A DNA stretch of 64,000 nt from the NCBI RefSeq assembly GCF_030704535.1, contig NC_081807.1, forward strand, positions 971,001 through 1,035,000. The letters are read 5' to 3'. The DNA comes from Vitis vinifera. Its lineage: Eukaryota > Streptophyta > Magnoliopsida > Vitales > Vitaceae. Shown here piece after piece: positions 11,879 through 24,179 of this stretch (position 1 is its first letter; each line of letters opens with the position of its first letter). Under the pieces are notes generated by a model, which saw nothing but the letters and a program-made list of their open reading frames with translations, did no database searches and was not told the DNA's origin. A program made the translations under genes and the position numbers.

Positions 11879-14800
11879 ATGGCAGAAGCAATTCTCTTCT
11901 GTGCCTTGGAAAGGATTGGTGACTTGCTCATTCAACAGGCAGATTTCTTGGGGAAGGTCGGCGATGATGTTCAACTGTTGCAAACTGAACTGAGGAGGAT
12001 GCAGTGCTTCCTAAAAGATGCGAGTGCACGACAAGAAGAAGACCAGAAAATCCGGAACTGGGTTGCGGAAATCAGAGATGTTGCATATGATGCAGAGGAT
12101 GTGGTAGAATCTTATATCCTCAAGGTTGTGTTTAGGAGGGGAAGATCCATCCATACTATCGGCAACATGCTTGCTACTTGGGAGGTTGGATCAGAGATTG
12201 AAGATATCAAAGCCAAGATCTCCAACCTCACCAGGAGTTTAGAAACTTATGGGATAAGGCCTATAAGAGAAGGTGATGATTCGAGATTTGCATATGAAGG
12301 TCGACAACAGCTGAGGCGAACTTATTCTCACCTTGTTGAGGATGATGTGGTTGGATTAGAAGACAAGACAAAAGAATTGGTGACACTTTTGGTGAAAGAA
12401 GAGAGGTATCAAGTTATTTCTATTTGTGGTATGGGTGGTTTGGGGAAAACCACTCTTGCTAGGAAGGTCTACCATCAAAGCGAAGTTAGGCGCCATTTTG
12501 ATTCTTTTGCTTGGGCCTATATATCTCAACAATGCCAAGCAAGGGATGTCTTCCAAGGGGTCTTAATCAATCTGACTTCCCCTACCAAAGAGGAGAAAGA
12601 GCGAATTTTACAGCTGAGAGAGGAAGTTATATCAAATCCAATGGGAGAAGAAATGCTTGGTGATACTTGATGACCTTTGGACCATGCAAGCTTGGAACAG
12701 TCTAAGACCCGCCTTCCCAATTGGAAAATCGAGAAGCAAAATATTGCTTACCACTCGCAACAAGGACGTGGCTACCTATGTAGATCCTAAAGCCCTTATC
12801 CATGAAGTTCAGTGTCTAACTGAAGAAATGAGTTGGGAGCTGCTACAGAAGAAAGCAATGTTACCAGGAGGACATGGTATAGGTAGTTTCTCTCCCCACT
12901 CCATTCCACTATACTGTTATTAACTGTTAATCTTAAGTCTTTAGAAATCTTTCTTAACTTTGATACCATATCAACAAATTTTAGTAGATCTGGATCTCAA
13001 TTTCAAAGTGCTAACCATTTTTGTTTGAACCATTTGAGGCCCTTTTGTTTTCAAAAAGGTGATTTAAACTTTTCTTTTCCATATTCTAGTTTATTTAGAA
13101 TATTACTTTTAATTTGGTCTTTTTGTTGTCTTCTAGACTTCACTTGGGAGAGGTTAGGGATGAAAATGGTCAGACACTGTGGGGGTTTGCCAGTGGCCAT
13201 AATTGTGCTCGGAGGACTTTTGGCGACAAAACACACATTGAAAGACTGGGAGATGGTATACCGGAATATTAATTCTTATTTAAGAAGGGGTAAAGGCCAT
13301 GAACAAGAATTTGGAGGAGTATCAGAGGTGCTAGCTTCAAGCTATTATGATCTTCCATACCAACTGAAACCGTGTTTCCTTTATTTGGGTCATTTTCCAG
13401 AGGATTTTGAGATACCCACCAAAAAATTGATGCGAATGTGGGTGGCAGAAGGAATAGTGTCATCTGTGCAGGGGGAAACAGCAGAAGATGTCGCAGAACG
13501 TTATTTGGATGAGCTTATAGAGAGGTGTATGGTTCAGGTTGGAAGAAGGAACTTTATTGGTAGGGTAAAAACTTGTCGCCTCCATGACCTTATGCGAGAC
13601 TTATGCTTGTCAAAAGCAAAAGAGGAAAATTTTCTGCAAGCTACTCATCTTAGGCACAAAAATGACCCAGTTGCAGCATCTTCTTCCATGGTGCCCATAG
13701 TAACACCAATGGCTAAAATTCGCAGACTCGCCATCTATTTGGATGAAGGTGTCAATAGATGTATCTCCTCAGAATATGAAAAGTCTTCTCATCTCCGCTC
13801 TCTTTTATTTTTCTATGCAAAAGAAGTTGGGATGATCAATTGGGAGCAACTAAAGCCAGTGTTCAATAACTTCAAGTTACTTAGAGTCTTGGATCTAGAA
13901 GGGTTTAAGATAACAGAACATTTACCCAAAGCAATACGGAAACTTGTTCACTTGAGATACTTAAATCTAAGGAATAGTAAAGTGAGAGTGTTGCCATCAT
14001 CTATAGGTAATTTGGTGTGCCTGCATAACCTAGATTTATCATTTGACTTACTTGATGGTCTGCAAAGAGGGGAAATTCCAAATGTGATATGGAAGATGGA
14101 ACAGTTAAGCCATCTGTATCTTCCTAAAAGCTTTACTATAAATGGTGCAGACAAGTTGCGATTGGATAGTTTGAACAACCTAAAGACTCTGAGAAATGTT
14201 GATGCAAGAAAATGTTGTATAAAAGATCTGGTCAAATTGACGAATCTCTCTAAATTAGGAATGCATTCTGTGAAAAGCTATGAAGAGTTGAAGGTAATCC
14301 TCAAACACCCAAGCCCCATCTTAAACAGCCTTTGGTTATTGTCCTTGCAGATCTGGGGTGAGAGAGTTGAAGAAAAAGATTTAAGACAATTATTTTCAGA
14401 TTGTCATCACGATTTTTATAGACTATCTCTTGGTGCAGCGCTTAGCAAGTTACCTGAATACAACTCATTTCCTCCTAATCTCATCAAGTTAACATTATGG
14501 GGATCTAGACTTGTGGAAGACCCAATGCCAACATTGGGGAAGCTACCACACTTACAATTCCTAAGATTACCACATACATACTTTGGGAAGGAAATCGTTT
14601 GCTTGACAGAAAGTTTTCCACGGCTCAAATATTTATTCATTTCTAACTTTCCAAAGCTAGAGAAGTGGAAGATATATGACACAGCCATGCCCAGTCTTTT
14701 AGAGTTGCAGATTAGAAGATGTGAACAATTGAAGAAGCTTCCTGATGGATTGAGATTAGTCACCACCCTCCGGGAATTGGAGATCATAGAGATGCCAAAT

Positions 14801-14896
14801 GGATTTCTAAACAGACTGAAAGTTGGAGGAGAGGATTTCTACAAAGTCCAGCAAGTGCATTCCATCAAACTCTGGGCGAGATCATCATGCTTCTAA
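11879..14896 (+). CDS. CC-NB-LRR (CNL) disease resistance gene, RPP13-like, with one frame break
   Basis: The exons are 11879-12876 and 13137-14896. The intron has a phase-1 GT donor at 12877 and ends CTTCTAG at 13136; its splice rejoins the conserved block before VRHCGGLPVAIIVLGG. Domains in order: an Rx-type coiled coil (residues 1 to about 130, with WVAEIRDVAYDAEDVVESY, the EDVID-type motif); the P-loop GMGGLGKTT at residues 184-192; RNBS-A; kinase-2 LVILDDLW; RNBS-B KILLTTRNKDVA; GLPVAI; RNBS-D CFLYLGHFPED; the MHD-region variant LHDLMRDL; and then about 12 LRRs. Between RNBS-A and kinase-2 the frame shifts once, near 12618-12626. The upstream frame stops at 12668. The kinase-2 frame is open only after a stop at 12615 and reads KLYQIQWEKKCLVILDD, which fits the family. 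A net deletion of a few codons plus a fraction is likely. All else is open, so this is a recent pseudogene or a sequence error. Confidence 0.85.
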
Positions 14897-17187
14897 TGTG
14901 ATGGTTTCTTTCCTCCATTTTTGGTGGATGAATGAAGAATGGTAATCAGAAATTGTTAATTATCTTAAACAAATGCAAATTCTCTTCCCTATTGTGTTGG
15001 TTGTTCATCTTCAGATTCACTTATTGTTCCATTGCAACTTCATCCTTCTCCATTACCATATTGATAGTAAGCCCTGCTTGCAGAAACCCACACTCTCATT
15101 TCCTTTAGATACACCCTGAATCATAACCCATTTTAGCATATGGAAAATATTTCTGTTTTTTCATTTGTGTTTATTTTACAGGACACATATACTAAGCAGT
15201 CTTTTCAACAAGGGAGGCAAAAACAAATGATGGATATTGGGATGTGTCAACGATCGTAGACCAATGTTATGCAGGGAAGCTAAGAACTGGAGCAGAGAAG
15301 AGGACAAGGAAGGGATCAGAGTGGGATTTGTCAGTTCTTCAGAAATCTGTTCTTAATCAAAGGGGTGGAAATTCTATTCATCTTACTGATCTAGAAGGCA
15401 AAGCACAGATGGTATTCTTATTTGAAGTTTCTCATCAAGGACCTACTTCCCATCCCATTACAGTTACTGGTATGCATATCAGCTAGATGTAACTTCTTTC
15501 AACCATATTTCTCTTCATACTTTCATGTGGAGTATAGGTTACTTTCTTTTATTTGGTCCTTGTCCTCTATTGCATTGTAAGCATTCAAGACAAAGTTGCT
15601 TGAGGATATAGTTTCAGCCTATATTTCCCATTTGTTTATGTATTTGCACTAACTGAATTAGGAATACTAAAAGAAAATGTGAACTTATTCCTGAATGATG
15701 GAGAATGAATGCACTAGGAGGAGAATATGCGCAGCATGTCTTCATTAATTTGAAAACTGGTTGGCTTTATATGTGGAATATAGTTAGTTGTCAACATGGG
15801 GATCTTCCATTCTGTGCCTGAGGCTATTATAGTGAACAAGTGGAAATATTGGGAGTTCTATCGTTCTCATAACCCATGTCTGCTATGTGCTTGCTCACCT
15901 TTATAAGAATCAATTTTGGGCATAAGCCCCTTTTAGGAGGAAAAGATCAAAATGATCCTTTCTGGCATGACAAGAGAAAATGTTTGTTTCCTCAGCCAAA
16001 ACTTCTACCTAAGGTTCTGGGGAAAGACATGTACCAAATGAGCAACACAATGACAATAATTAGGCACTGTGACCTAAACCTGAGGAAAGGAAAACAGAAT
16101 TTGTATCAGTTCAGGAAATCACAAGATGGCAAGAGTATGAAAACCAAATGTATTGAATTCAAGGGCTCATAAAACAGAAATCTTTCATGATTATCATGAT
16201 CTAGAAATGAGGTAAACATGGTGTTGATGGAGGGTTCTTTGTAAGTAGGATGAGAGCCATAGGGATGGCGAGGTGTCAAAGCTCAAAGTGGGAGTAGAGT
16301 GGAGAGGAGAGTACAGAGACTAAATTGTGTAGTGGTCACGAAGTGGGGACAGAACACCTGGGAGCATGTAGGAGGAGACCCCTGGGGATGGGCTCCAGAG
16401 CTCTGAATGCACTCAAACCCAGAGAATGATCTTTATATCATTCTTGCTCTTTATAAGAATGAACCTTTTGTGTCCTACACTAAGGCCTAAGATTGAACCT
16501 CAATGGTCAAGTCCCAACCAATAGGTGACCTCTATAAACTTGTACCAATTAGCGCTTGTACCAGTACCCCTATAGTTGTGATGACATGTGACATTTTAGG
16601 ATGTTGAGTCTCTCAATGGCGACATGCCCACCTCCTTTCACCTTTCAATCTCGTCAAGGTAGGTCTACCTCGACAAGCCTCTTGCTCCATCCATGAAACC
16701 AAGACCCTCAATATGTCCTAGGAACCCAGTCATGGGAAGTTCAAGGCCTATCATGAGCTGTTCTAAGCCCATTACAGTCTTGTTCCCGACCTGAGTAGGT
16801 GTAATATACTTTCCTGAGGGTATCAACCTTGATTTCTGATACACAAATCTTTATAGATTGAAAGATGGAACTCCAAAATTTTCTCAGCACTGTAGGCATG
16901 ATTATTTGGTTCTCATACGTTTCTGAAAAGTTTTTGCTAAGCATATGAAATCTAATGAAATGGTCTCACAATCATATTAGTTTCTTCTTCCAAGTCCATG
17001 TTACACATTTGAAGCATATAGGACCACCAGTAGTAGCCAGCTACCCAGACTAAATTACAGGTAAAACAAGGTAGATACAACATTTGCCACCCACAAAAGG
17101 CCTTCATTGATGCACAATGAAGCCCACAATTACACGTTAAATAGAAATTAGAACACAATAAAAAGTATTGAACATGTAGATCCTTTC
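14897..17187. other. Intergenic region between the NLR and XIP B
   Basis: After the NLR 3' UTR this contains moderately GC-balanced sequence with short open frames at 15244-15486 and 15876-16172. Neither has a recognised motif, start context or splice partners. The stretch 16240-16800 is rich in purine blocks and CCT/AGG runs, looks repeat-derived, and cannot be classified. The last 200 bases or so are probably the XIP B 3' UTR. Confidence 0.5.
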
Positions 17188-18344
17188 CTACTTCAATGAA
17201 TGCCTCAATATATTCAATAAATCATGCTTGTGCTCTTTGCCCTTGAAATGGTGATCTGGAATTATCTTAATGTACAGATAGAATGCCATGCAGGCGATAG
17301 CAGGACCAGCCCAGAACACCCAATGCCCATCCCAGAGGTGGCCTCCTCTGATCAAGGCTGGGCCCAAGCACCGGGCGGGGTTCATCCCAGCGCCTGCATA
17401 GCCCTTTGTTGCTGTCACCGTTGTCGACACAAACACCAGCAGGCCCAGCACCGTCCCAATGATCGAGCAAACAACAACCGCCCCATGAACCTTGGCTTGG
17501 CGTTCATCAAATGCAATCCAAACTGAGGCGAAGAGGAAGATGAAGGTGCAGATCACCTCCATCCAAAGGCCCTGCCCCGTCTCGAGGCCTATTGTTATGG
17601 GCCCTTTTGGGCCTGGCTCAACAATACTGAGAGTGCACCCTCCAAGGGAGAATGTTTCCTCAATTGTATTATTCACCACTGCTTTCAGTGCCAGTGCACC
17701 CAGCACACCACCTAGACATTGAGCCAAAAAGTACACAGCAGCGCGTGAGAAAGAGATAAGTCCCAGCAGAGCAGCAGAGAAGGTGATCACAGGGTTGATA
17801 TGGCCGCCAGAAACCGGGATGGTGGCCAGCAGGAGAATAGCGATTGTGATGGCAACAACAACCGACATGATAAGGTTTGGTGTCTTGGTTTGAGTCTGGA
17901 TTGATGAGATAACTATAGTGTCTAAGAGAAAAACCAGCAGCGCCGTCCCAAGCAGCTCTGCCAACGATGCTCTCCAGACCTATTAACACAGATAAGTATT
18001 GTAAAATCATTAGCCATGAACTTGAGTTGATGAACAGCCTGCTGTTCAGCGGTTGTCGTATTTTCTGCTAAAAAGTAAAAACTCATACCGACCTGGGGAG
18101 AAAACAGCTCATTCAAACCCAATCTCTCACCCATTGTAGTGTTCATCTTCTTCCCTTCCTCACTTTTCCACTGCTCAGCCCTGCAAAATGATTTCAAAAC
18201 CGTGAGAAACTTGCATTACAATACAGAAACTGCAAGAAAGTGACGGGGGAAAAAAACTTGCATTGGAGTAGAAAGAACAGGTTGAATTCTGATTCCATTA
18301 TGAGGGTTTTCTTCATCACCCACAACCCCATTGTGTGAACCCAT
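17188..18344 (-). CDS. XIP-family aquaporin B (X intrinsic protein)
   Basis: Three exons on the minus strand: 18344-18262, 18180-18093 and 17979-17188, giving 320 aa. The pore motifs are SGGHINPVITF (NPV in place of NPA) and AGMNPARCLGPAL, with the XIP-type NPARC. The N-terminus MGSHNGVVGDEENPHNG with ...VQP/IQP...STP resembles other dicot XIPs and leads to LGLNELFSPQVWRASLAELL. Intron 2 is GT-AG at the same phase-0 site as in XIP A. Intron 1 (18261-18181, 81 bases) keeps frame only if it begins GCAAGT, a strong GC-AG donor; the neighbouring GTTTTT donor gives an immediate stop. Sequence between the helices is close to XIP A (NIEETFSLGGCTLS versus TIEETFSLGGCTLS), showing a duplicated pair. 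It is a six-helix channel, probably in the plasma membrane, for small neutral solutes; the substrate is not deducible. A TATA-like tract lies at about 18484-18498. Confidence 0.9.
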
Positions 18345-21300
18345 TTGGAAGCTGGAACAAGCTTCTTAATTGGCCTCTCTCTTGGTTGGAGTTATGGCCT
18401 TTTGCTACTAGGAAAAGTTGGGAGAAAGAGAGGGTGTAATTGAAGAGTAGCACTACACGTCCTCTCTATCTCACTCAAAGCTTTGATATAAAAATATATG
18501 GGCTGCCAGCTACTTATTAATGGCTGCCAATCCACTTCTGGCCTTCCAAGTCTTCATCACTCCACTCTTCAACGGTTTTTCTTGGAGTTCTTTATGGAAC
18601 TTCTTTGCCATGGTGATTTGTCATTTCTTCTTGGTCCTTCCGTGATTCCATTGTTTTTGGAAGCATCTGATTCAATATAATCTTGTGACAGTTGGGACCA
18701 AATAAAAATGCTTTGATCCTAAGAGGAAAATTACTAGCCTTTTAAATTCGATCCAATTGAAATTTAGTTTCTTTTCAATAATTTTCACTGTAAATTATTG
18801 AAGAAGGATATTTGTAGTCCTTTCATAGTAGCATCTGATTCAATGCCCTTGACCAATAAAAATGCTTTGTTGAATAGAAAAAATCAATATTTTGTTTTTT
18901 TAAAAATTAGAAGTAACCTATTGATATCCATCATAATTAAAACGAATTTATTAATAAAAAATTTATTTTAATTATGTTGATTGGTATCAACATTTTACTT
19001 TTTTTATTCAACCAAAAAATAAATACTATCTAATATTATTGGTTTCATAATAGAAGAAAGAGAATAAGGTGCTAATTATAAAATCTATTTACAAAGTGTT
19101 TAGAATAAAAAAAAAATTTACACCTTTGTTTTACTTAAAAGAATTTACAAAACATGATTTTCAAAATTATTTTAAAATTTTAATTTTAAAAACAGAAATC
19201 ATCCAAATTTACTTTCTCGAACTTTCATTATAATAGTACTTGATAAGATGTGATAACTAATACTTTGATACTTTGTTTGAAGGAAAATATTTAGCAAATT
19301 CAATTAAAAAAAATACCCTTTTATTGGAGAAAAATATTTAACAAATCCAATAAAAATTACTTAGACATTAATTTGCTTCTCTATAATAACTATGTCTTCC
19401 AACATACACCTCCATTCGGTCAAAATTCATAACCTTAAGGGAAATTATAAATGTGTCTATTAAAACTCTTTTTACATCTACCATTTTAACAAAAAATTTT
19501 ACGACATAAGCACCCTTCTTGGAATTCCTAAAATACCTTTTAACATAAAAATGCATCCATTTTCCTCTTCTTTTTCCTTCATTCATTCTCTTATAATCCC
19601 TCCATAAACCTAATAAAATTTAACAAGAGAGTTGTGGTTCTCACCAATGGATGAGTAAATAATCATATTCAATGACCTTACAAGTGTACAAATATGGTTT
19701 TTATACATTTTTAGCATTTCTTATCGCATTTTTTGGATTAAAAGAAGGAAGTCTTACGATTATTATTTGGAGTTTCAGGGTTGAACATTTTGTTGTAGTC
19801 CGGCTTCATACCTATGGATGTTCTTAAAGGATGTTTAGCCTTATACCTCCAAACACAACATGTTCATTTTTCTTTCATTTACATTATAATTTTTCACAAT
19901 TTCTCACTTCTAAATCTCCTCTACATTCTTTTTAATTGCTTTTTTTACAACAAGTTTTTTTTTTTTTTTTTCAAAAATTAGATATAAATAAGTCTTAAAA
20001 GATTTTCATGTTATATATTCTTTGTAAGCAGGGTTTGTGGTCAGGGAGAAATAAGTTAAGAGAAAAAAAAATGGGTTTAGGGAGAAAATACCGGGAAGAA
20101 TGTTTTGAGTATTTTTAAAATTATGAGGTAGATATGTTACTAGATTTTAAATTTTTAAATGGATATATAAATAAGATAATGTAAAAAGAATTTTAATTGA
20201 TGTATTTATAATTTTCTTATCCATACTCATTATGCTTATCTTCGACCCTAAAAAGCAATATTTTCATACATATCATTTCTTGAATCAATTTTTTATCGTC
20301 TCTTTAATCTGCCGACGTCCAAAAATTTACGATTACAAATAACATCTTCAACCATTTGTCTCCAAAAATATAATAATAAAGTAAAATAAAATAATCATCT
20401 CAATAATATCTCTTCTCTGGCGATGTGGGATCTAAAATACCCCCCTTATCTAAGCAAGATGCCTCCTATCACGCTGATCATCGGTCTTACACATCTCATG
20501 CACCATGCTTAGCTTCCAATACATCAAAAAACAAAACAAACCATCCACATTTTCCTTTAAAAATCCATATACTTCCCACATCCCGCAAGCAATTGCATAC
20601 AAATTAATAATAAAAAAAGGAAGAAAAAAATTTCTCATAAATCCAAATGCATGTGGGTTAGCCAGCTTTATTTTCATGGCCATTAGTGTGGAAATGAGAC
20701 ACGGAAAAAGGTCAAAGGAAGCAACCAAGTGGTTGTGAGTTTATGAGACCAAATCGTTATCCAATCAATTTCTTCATGGGTTGGAAGATGGATATACTTT
20801 ATATATATATATATATATATAGTGTCCCAAAATATCTGGGCGTTGACATTGGGCTTCTTTTTGTAGAATTATTTTAATGGGTATGTGCCTTTATGGCATG
20901 TGAATTTTCACATCATAAGAACCTAAATATGTGGTTCAATGACCTAGGTCACCAATGTACAGTGGCTCAATAATCACCACCCTCCATTCTTACTTTTGGT
21001 ATAAGGTTATCAAATCGATACCTATCGAAAATATAATTCCAACCATTGAACGTAGAAGATAATGATATAAGATTAAAGTATAAATAAGATCTAAAACAAA
21101 TAAATCATATCAACATATAAAAAAATTGTTGGATTATGAAATTTAAATTAGTTTTGTCACAGTTCGCTCAAAATATTAAAGGTCAAACTCTTCATTGAGC
21201 TCATAAGGATCGAGCATGGGTGTACTCTGTGTATGTAGAGATCGAGGTTTTGATTAGTGGATTTGTGAGTGTTGGTGCATTTCATGGACGTAGGGATCAT

Positions 21301-22080
21301 ATTGATCGTCGAATTATGTTAAAAATCTCGTGTTTTCTTTATTTTTTTACTCATATATATGTGTGTGGGTTTGATTAACAAATATAAGATTAAGGTATAA
21401 AATAATGATATCGAATTTAAATACAAAGAAATAAAATCTAAAGTGTATATAAAATATGATCTAATTGATCTCATTTTTCAATACATATTGAATTAACACT
21501 ACATTTTATAATTAAAAGATATTTTAGATATCAAATAAATTTATCAAATTCATTCATCAACGAAACGCAACATTGGAATCAATGTAAACATTTAAAATAA
21601 AAAGATTAGCCAAATTTTGGGATAAAATCAATTTAGATAGTATTATGAGTAATACATTTGATTTGCATAAATATATAATCACATGCAAGTTAAATAATAA
21701 GGTAAATTTAATCAAAGTAAACCCTTTTTTATTTCTCGAGTACCAATCAATCAAAGATCAATAGGTTCATAAATTAAAGTGAAATTAAAATAAAAATATC
21801 TAATTTTTAAGTCGTGATTTGAATTATTTAATATTTTATTTGAGTATACTTACATTCTAAACCTTAAATTTTAAACTCATAATTATGAATCTTATTTATC
21901 AAGAAATAGAAATTCGTATAAATTCAAGAGAAATAATGAATAAATCAAGTCATTGAGTTAATAGAATAACTCAATAAATGATGCAGAGTTGATCTTCCGA
22001 CCTTTCAATTGATAGATGTTGATGCCATTGTATGCATACCACGTATAAGATACGATCATCCGTACACAGCGGTGGTTCAA
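18345..22080. other. AT-rich intergenic spacer
   Basis: This contains the XIP B promoter side, then about 3.5 kb of AT-rich sequence with homopolymer runs (T18 near 19955) and a TA microsatellite at about 20800-20821. Short open frames exist near 20425-20738 on both strands, but they lack motifs or splice partners. No gene was recognised. Confidence 0.55.
20800..20821. repeat. (TA)n microsatellite
   Basis: An uninterrupted TA dinucleotide run of about 22 bases in intergenic DNA. Confidence 0.9.
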
Positions 22081-22087
22081 ATTTAAT

Positions 22088-22459
22088 TGGGCCAACTAGG
22101 TTAGGAAAGAGTAATAAATGGGAAAGTGGTCAATCCATGTCCAGCAACTGGGCCGATGGGCATTAATTTTAACGGATGGGGATGGGCCCATTAAAGGATA
22201 TGCAGCGTCATTCACCGATAAGATCAGCTCCATGCTTTATTATTAATCAAGTGGTGGTGGGCCCAAGAGAGCTGGTTGACTTTTGAGTTTTGGCAGGAAA
22301 CAAACACACATGGGCTTTGACGTTTGAACTAACACCATGGGCCATTAAATGAGAAAAGGCGAAATAGGCCTTGAAACTGGCCCATTACACTGTTCAAGAT
22401 GGGCTCTTCAGTATCCAAGGCCACACAAAAAGAACATGGGATGTTGAACAAGATGGGCT
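22088..22459. promoter_or_regulatory. Dense cluster of TGGGCY (site II) motifs without an assigned gene
   Basis: TGGGCC or TGGGCT, or their complements, occur near 22088, 22149, 22183 (palindromic TGGGCCCA), 22258 (TGGGCCCA), 22311, 22338, 22379, 22400 and 22454. That is at least nine in 370 bases of otherwise AT-rich DNA. Such TCP-bound motifs mark promoters of growth-related genes. The nearest recognised gene (COBRA-like, +) starts 1.7 kb further on, so the cluster is an orphan promoter candidate. Confidence 0.4.
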
Positions 22460-24179
22460 CTACCGTATCCAAGCTGCCGTATCCATGAATGGAGTTTTCT
22501 TCCAAATAATTGCAAAACCAAGAAAAAAAATATTATTATTTTTTCCACCGTTTTTATCTTCTTTTTATCGAGAAACGGTAAGTTAATTATTAGTATTAAT
22601 AAATATATTTTTGGAAATAAAAAAGTGACAAACATTAATAGGTAGTACAAATAATAGGTTTATAATAATAATCACATTATGATATTACTTGTTTTGGACT
22701 TACGAGTTCTTATAGTTTGAAAATACATTTATATTAAAATATTTCATATCAAATAGGTGAAAAAAGTTATTGAGATTATATGTATGAACTCTTTTACTTT
22801 TATACAAACGTAGTCGTGATAATCTTTTGAGTATAATAGGATTATATACGTTGAGAACGGGACATTTGTTTATTTAATCCTATAATCTTGTGAGATACGG
22901 AGATGATATTGTTTCTGTATGAAAGATAATTATGCTATCCCTTGGGACCCTTTGGGCGTAAAGCAGTGACGTTTTCTTATACTCATTTAATATCTATATA
23001 AACATGTTTTAAAACCGGAACAACCAATAGTTATAAAGCAAATAATATGATTATTTTTATGTGGGTAGTTTAACTGGGAACACGCCTGTGCCTACATCAT
23101 TGGTGTATTTCATTGCTTGATTGGCATGTTGACTTAGATGGGTAAATTGGGTTTCCTTGAAAATGGCCTCTCAGCCGATTTCTGGTCACCTTATGATATT
23201 AGTCAAATGGGTTTTGTATCTTAGCACTTGCCTCTACCTTTTATGATGATTTTATGGAGATTCCATCTTCAGCTTTGTCTATGTGGTGTATTGGAGCCTG
23301 CAGGTTAGTGATAGCATTGGGCTCTAGGATAAATCGAAGTGATTGAACAAAAATAATCATCTGTAGCGTCAAATTGTTGAAAATCCTAGGAAAACTTATG
23401 GAATCTGTCCAAGAACAATTCATAGTCACTTCTAGATGGTTTTCTTTGACTTAGAACTATTGGATGATTTAAATTTCCATATAGGGGTTACCTATGAATT
23501 TTATTACTCCAATTTTGGCCTTTTGAGTTTGCCCTTTGGTAATGATATATTCCATGCATTTCATTTGACCATGGAATATTTGAGACATCATATGAACAAT
23601 TAATGAGAAACCTTGTCAAACAAATAAGATTTGTTGCCAAACATATGAACAATAAAACCTTTGAGATAGGGTTTTAGCCTATATTGGTTTGCCATCCATT
23701 ATCAGTCAATCATCTAAGCAGCTAATTGCAGCAAATGCTTCTCTTGCAATGACACCATACTTTAAAAGCCATTTGTTTAAGCATGATCTTTATCCACTTG
23801 ACTCATCTTTTTGCCAGGTGGCAGCAAGTGAGTGTTCAGGCCGCCCCATGAAGCCCACCAAACAGGAGATGGATAAAAGGACAAAGGAAGCCTCCCAAAT
23901 TTTCATATTCTGCTGCTAAGTCTAGACCACCATAGAATCCCCTGCTTGGACTCTTATATGACTTGCTCAAATGGGTTTTGTCTCTTCATTCCCAGTTGAA
24001 ATTTCCAATGCCTCTTGTTCTTTCTGCCTTGGTGTGGATGAACAGAAACTGGGTTTTTTTTAGGTTTGGAACCAGAACATTCCCTTCCTTGTTAGCAAAG
24101 TTCATGGTGGCCCTGTCTGTCTCATTCCACTGTAACAACTCCTGTCATCCATCTCCACCAGCACATCTTCTAAAGGAAA
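22460..24179 (+). other. Spacer and probable COBRA-like promoter / 5' UTR
   Basis: AT-rich to about 23050, then more balanced. Short open frames (for example 23689-23919) have no family signature. The last 200-250 bases before 24180 are the likely leader of the COBRA-like gene. No repeat was classified. Confidence 0.45.

Noticed and set aside
12626-12648. A GT...AG pair that would remove about 22 bases near the NLR frame break
   Set aside because: It is far below the minimum size of plant introns (about 60-70 bases), so it cannot explain the frame change by splicing.
14416-14787. A 123-codon minus-strand frame opposite the NLR leucine-rich repeats
   Set aside because: It is a shadow of the conserved LRR coding frame on the plus strand.
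15244-16172. Two open frames (80 and 98 codons) downstream of the NLR
   Set aside because: No recognisable motif, no splice signals linking them to the NLR, and codon use no different from random frames nearby.
16240-16800. A repeat-looking purine/pyrimidine block as part of an LTR element
   Set aside because: No paired terminal repeat, primer-binding site or coding block could be seen, so the class cannot be supported.
22371-22586. A 71-codon frame with an internal QDGL(F/Y)-IQ repeat
   Set aside because: It begins at a non-ATG codon and the repeat comes from a local DNA duplication around TGGGCT motifs. It has no homologue known to me.
23441-23640. A stretch (TYEFYYSNFGLLSLPFGND) faintly reminiscent of a reverse-transcriptase motif
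   Set aside because: The match is limited to a few residues with no flanking domain blocks, so I do not call a retroelement here.
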